From: Armigeres subalbatus
Taxonomy: Eukaryota; Arthropoda; Insecta; Diptera; Culicidae
Reading direction: 5' to 3'
Assembly: GCF_024139115.2 (NCBI RefSeq)
Contig: NC_085141.1
Coordinates: 378,726,995-378,790,994, forward strand
DNA length: 64,000 nucleotides
Part shown: one piece after another, positions 62,371-64,000 of the stretch
Layout of the letters: each line of letters begins with the position of its first letter
Numbering within the stretch: position 1 is the stretch's first letter
Notes under the pieces: generated by a model
What the model was told of the DNA's origin: nothing
What the model saw: the letters and a program-made list of their open reading frames with translations, nothing else
The model's database searches: none
Program-made: the position numbers and the translations under genes

Positions 62371-64000
62371 CCTGAACTGAAACGCTTGTTCTATCAAGAA
62401 CAAAAATTACGAGCTCAGTGATTTACTTAATGAGCATCACAGAGTCATCATGCAGATACATCTTAAGCTATAGATGAACGTCTTCATACTAGATTTTCGT
62501 CTCGTCCGGCTACTCCGGACCAGCTCCGGAGGAGCGGGCGTGGCCGGTACGGTAGCTCTGCGAAATGACATCATCAAGCTGACTCGCCGACATAAGCATG
62601 ACATTATCGGAGGCGACTTGAATGCAAAGCACCAAGCCTGAGAGAACACACGGAGCAATCAAAACGGCATCATACTCCATCAAGATCTTGACGAGGGACA
62701 CTACACCATCTTGAGACCGGATTCTTCCACCCACCATCGTTCCGGCGGCCATGGAATACTCAACATTTTCCTTTCCATATTTCCCAGCCAGTGACTTTCC
62801 AGGAACTTAGCTCGGACCTCTATCCCGTGGTGGTGAAAGTAGGTTCCTCAGTAAATCGGCACCTACTAACCAGACGAAACTACCTTCGTGCCAGCTGGGC
62901 CAGTTCCGGTAGCACATCGATAACAACGTTGGCTACGAAGCGGTTCTCGAGACATCCGAGGACATCGATCGCCAACTGCGATCCATCGGAGAAGCGATTT
63001 CACTGGCAAGGGAACAACACGTACCGGTGGTCCAATAGGTAAGAAACACCCTAAACATTGACACACTCACCAAAGATTTCATCCGTCTGCGTAACGTCAA
63101 ACGATGAGAATATCAGCGTACTGGGCTGCCTTCTTTGAACACCGATTGCGACCGCATAACCAATTTCATCAAGGCTAGAATGGTAGACCTAAGAAATAGT
63201 GATTTTTCCAATAATTCATTGCACTCCCAGTCTGTGCTAAGCCGTTTTGGAAGCTGACCAAAATTTCGAAAACCAAATCTCCGCCTGTCCCTCCTTTGAT
63301 CTCACTTGGGATCATACTTGGGATGGATTCACAGATTACTTGATAACTACTGCTGAAAAGGCTGTTGAAATAGGACGACACTTCGTTCCTCCTTGAACTG
63401 CTGAACAGAGTCAAGAACATCCTCAGTCGGAACAAGTCTGCATCAAAAACATCTACCATGGCTAGATGTCGAAAAGGCCTTCGACAATTTCTGGCACGAT
63501 GGTCTGGTGTACAAGCTGCACAGATACAATCTCCTCAGCTACCTGGTGAAAATCATCCACAACTATTTGTTGGCGAGGACATTCCGGACATTCCTCAGGG
63601 CAGTATCGGGCCTCTACTGTTTAATCTGTTCACCTTCGGCATGCCGGACCTCCCTGAAGGCGGTACAGAGGTGGAGTGATCAGAGCTCTCACATCTAAGC
63701 TCCAACGTGGCCTGGATGTCCTGACAGAATATTTCACTAGACCCAGACCATCTTCTTTCCCCGATCCACATCCCCCATATTTGTACCGGCTGCGGTTTGC
63801 AAAATCGTTATAAACGGCACAGCAGTTGAATGGGCCAATGAGGCTGACTACCTCGGTCTAACACTAGACAGCAATCTGATCTTCAGACAGCAGGTCGAGA
63901 GAACTATAACCAAGTGCAATGTTTTACTAAAACTGTTGTATCCACTTATCAATCAAAAATTGACCCTGTACCGGAAGAACAAGCTTGTTGTCTTCCAGTC
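62371..64000 (+). pseudogene. Jockey-type LINE ORF2, broken, runs off the window
   Basis: The endonuclease remnant IIGGDLNAKHQAWENTRSNQ (about 62,603-62,662) carries the GDxNAKH motif of APE-type LINE endonucleases, followed by HHRSGGHGILNIF. RT pieces: LDVEKAFDNFWHDGLVYKLH (about 63,463-63,522; palm motif A with its Asp), PQGSIGPLLFNLF (about 63,595-63,635, motif B, other frame) and WANEADYLGLTLDSNLIFRQ (about 63,830-63,890). The catalytic YADD box between the last two is not seen, probably deleted. Many stops. Continues past 64,000. Confidence 0.78.

Overview
The window looks like repeat-rich intergenic or intronic DNA from a culicine mosquito, most likely Aedes. The basis is the repertoire: Penelope, I, Jockey and RTE retroelements, hAT and other DNA elements, MITEs, tRNA-derived SINEs and very long simple arrays in AT-rich DNA. 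No complete host gene is visible. The only host-gene candidate is a possible two-exon 5' end with a TATA box near 30.33-30.64 kb.

Layout. 0-4.7 kb: two arrays of a 23-bp unit. 5.2-6.1 kb: diverged repeats carrying histone-type 3' stem-loops. 6.1-9.2 kb: unassigned sequence. 9.26-13.39 kb: a large 23-bp array in the opposite orientation, starting inside a Helitron-like 5' end and split by a 309-bp hAT-like MITE. 13.5-28.1 kb: a family of 12/24-bp repeats (higher-order blocks at 13.5-16.85 kb, an inverted array at 23.4-25.1 kb, decayed stretches elsewhere), invaded by a TIR element, twin 492-bp MITEs and Penelope-type ends with hammerhead-like motifs. 30-35.9 kb: candidate exons, an RTE fragment, foldback MITEs, a 2.7-kb transposon with 500-bp TIRs and a decayed ORF, and an 811-bp hAT with a perfect 8-bp TSD. 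35.9-46.5 kb: I-type LINE pieces and a 2.5-kb foldback interrupted by a nearly intact Penelope element. 47-53.6 kb: a repeat locus hit by a Jockey-type LINE that was itself interrupted. 54-58.4 kb: mostly unassigned, with SINEs. 58.5-61.3 kb: a 16-bp array present in both orientations. 61.3-64 kb: a second, eroded Jockey-type LINE running off the end.

Almost every open frame is either a frame through a tandem array or a transposon remnant, so the genes do not form a pathway. The functional-looking sequences are the Penelope reverse transcriptase and GIY-YIG nuclease, the hammerhead-like motifs at Penelope ends, the histone-like 3' processing signals, and the candidate exons. Inverted organisation recurs at every scale: unit-level palindromes, foldback MITEs, kilobase foldbacks, and arrays present in both strand senses.
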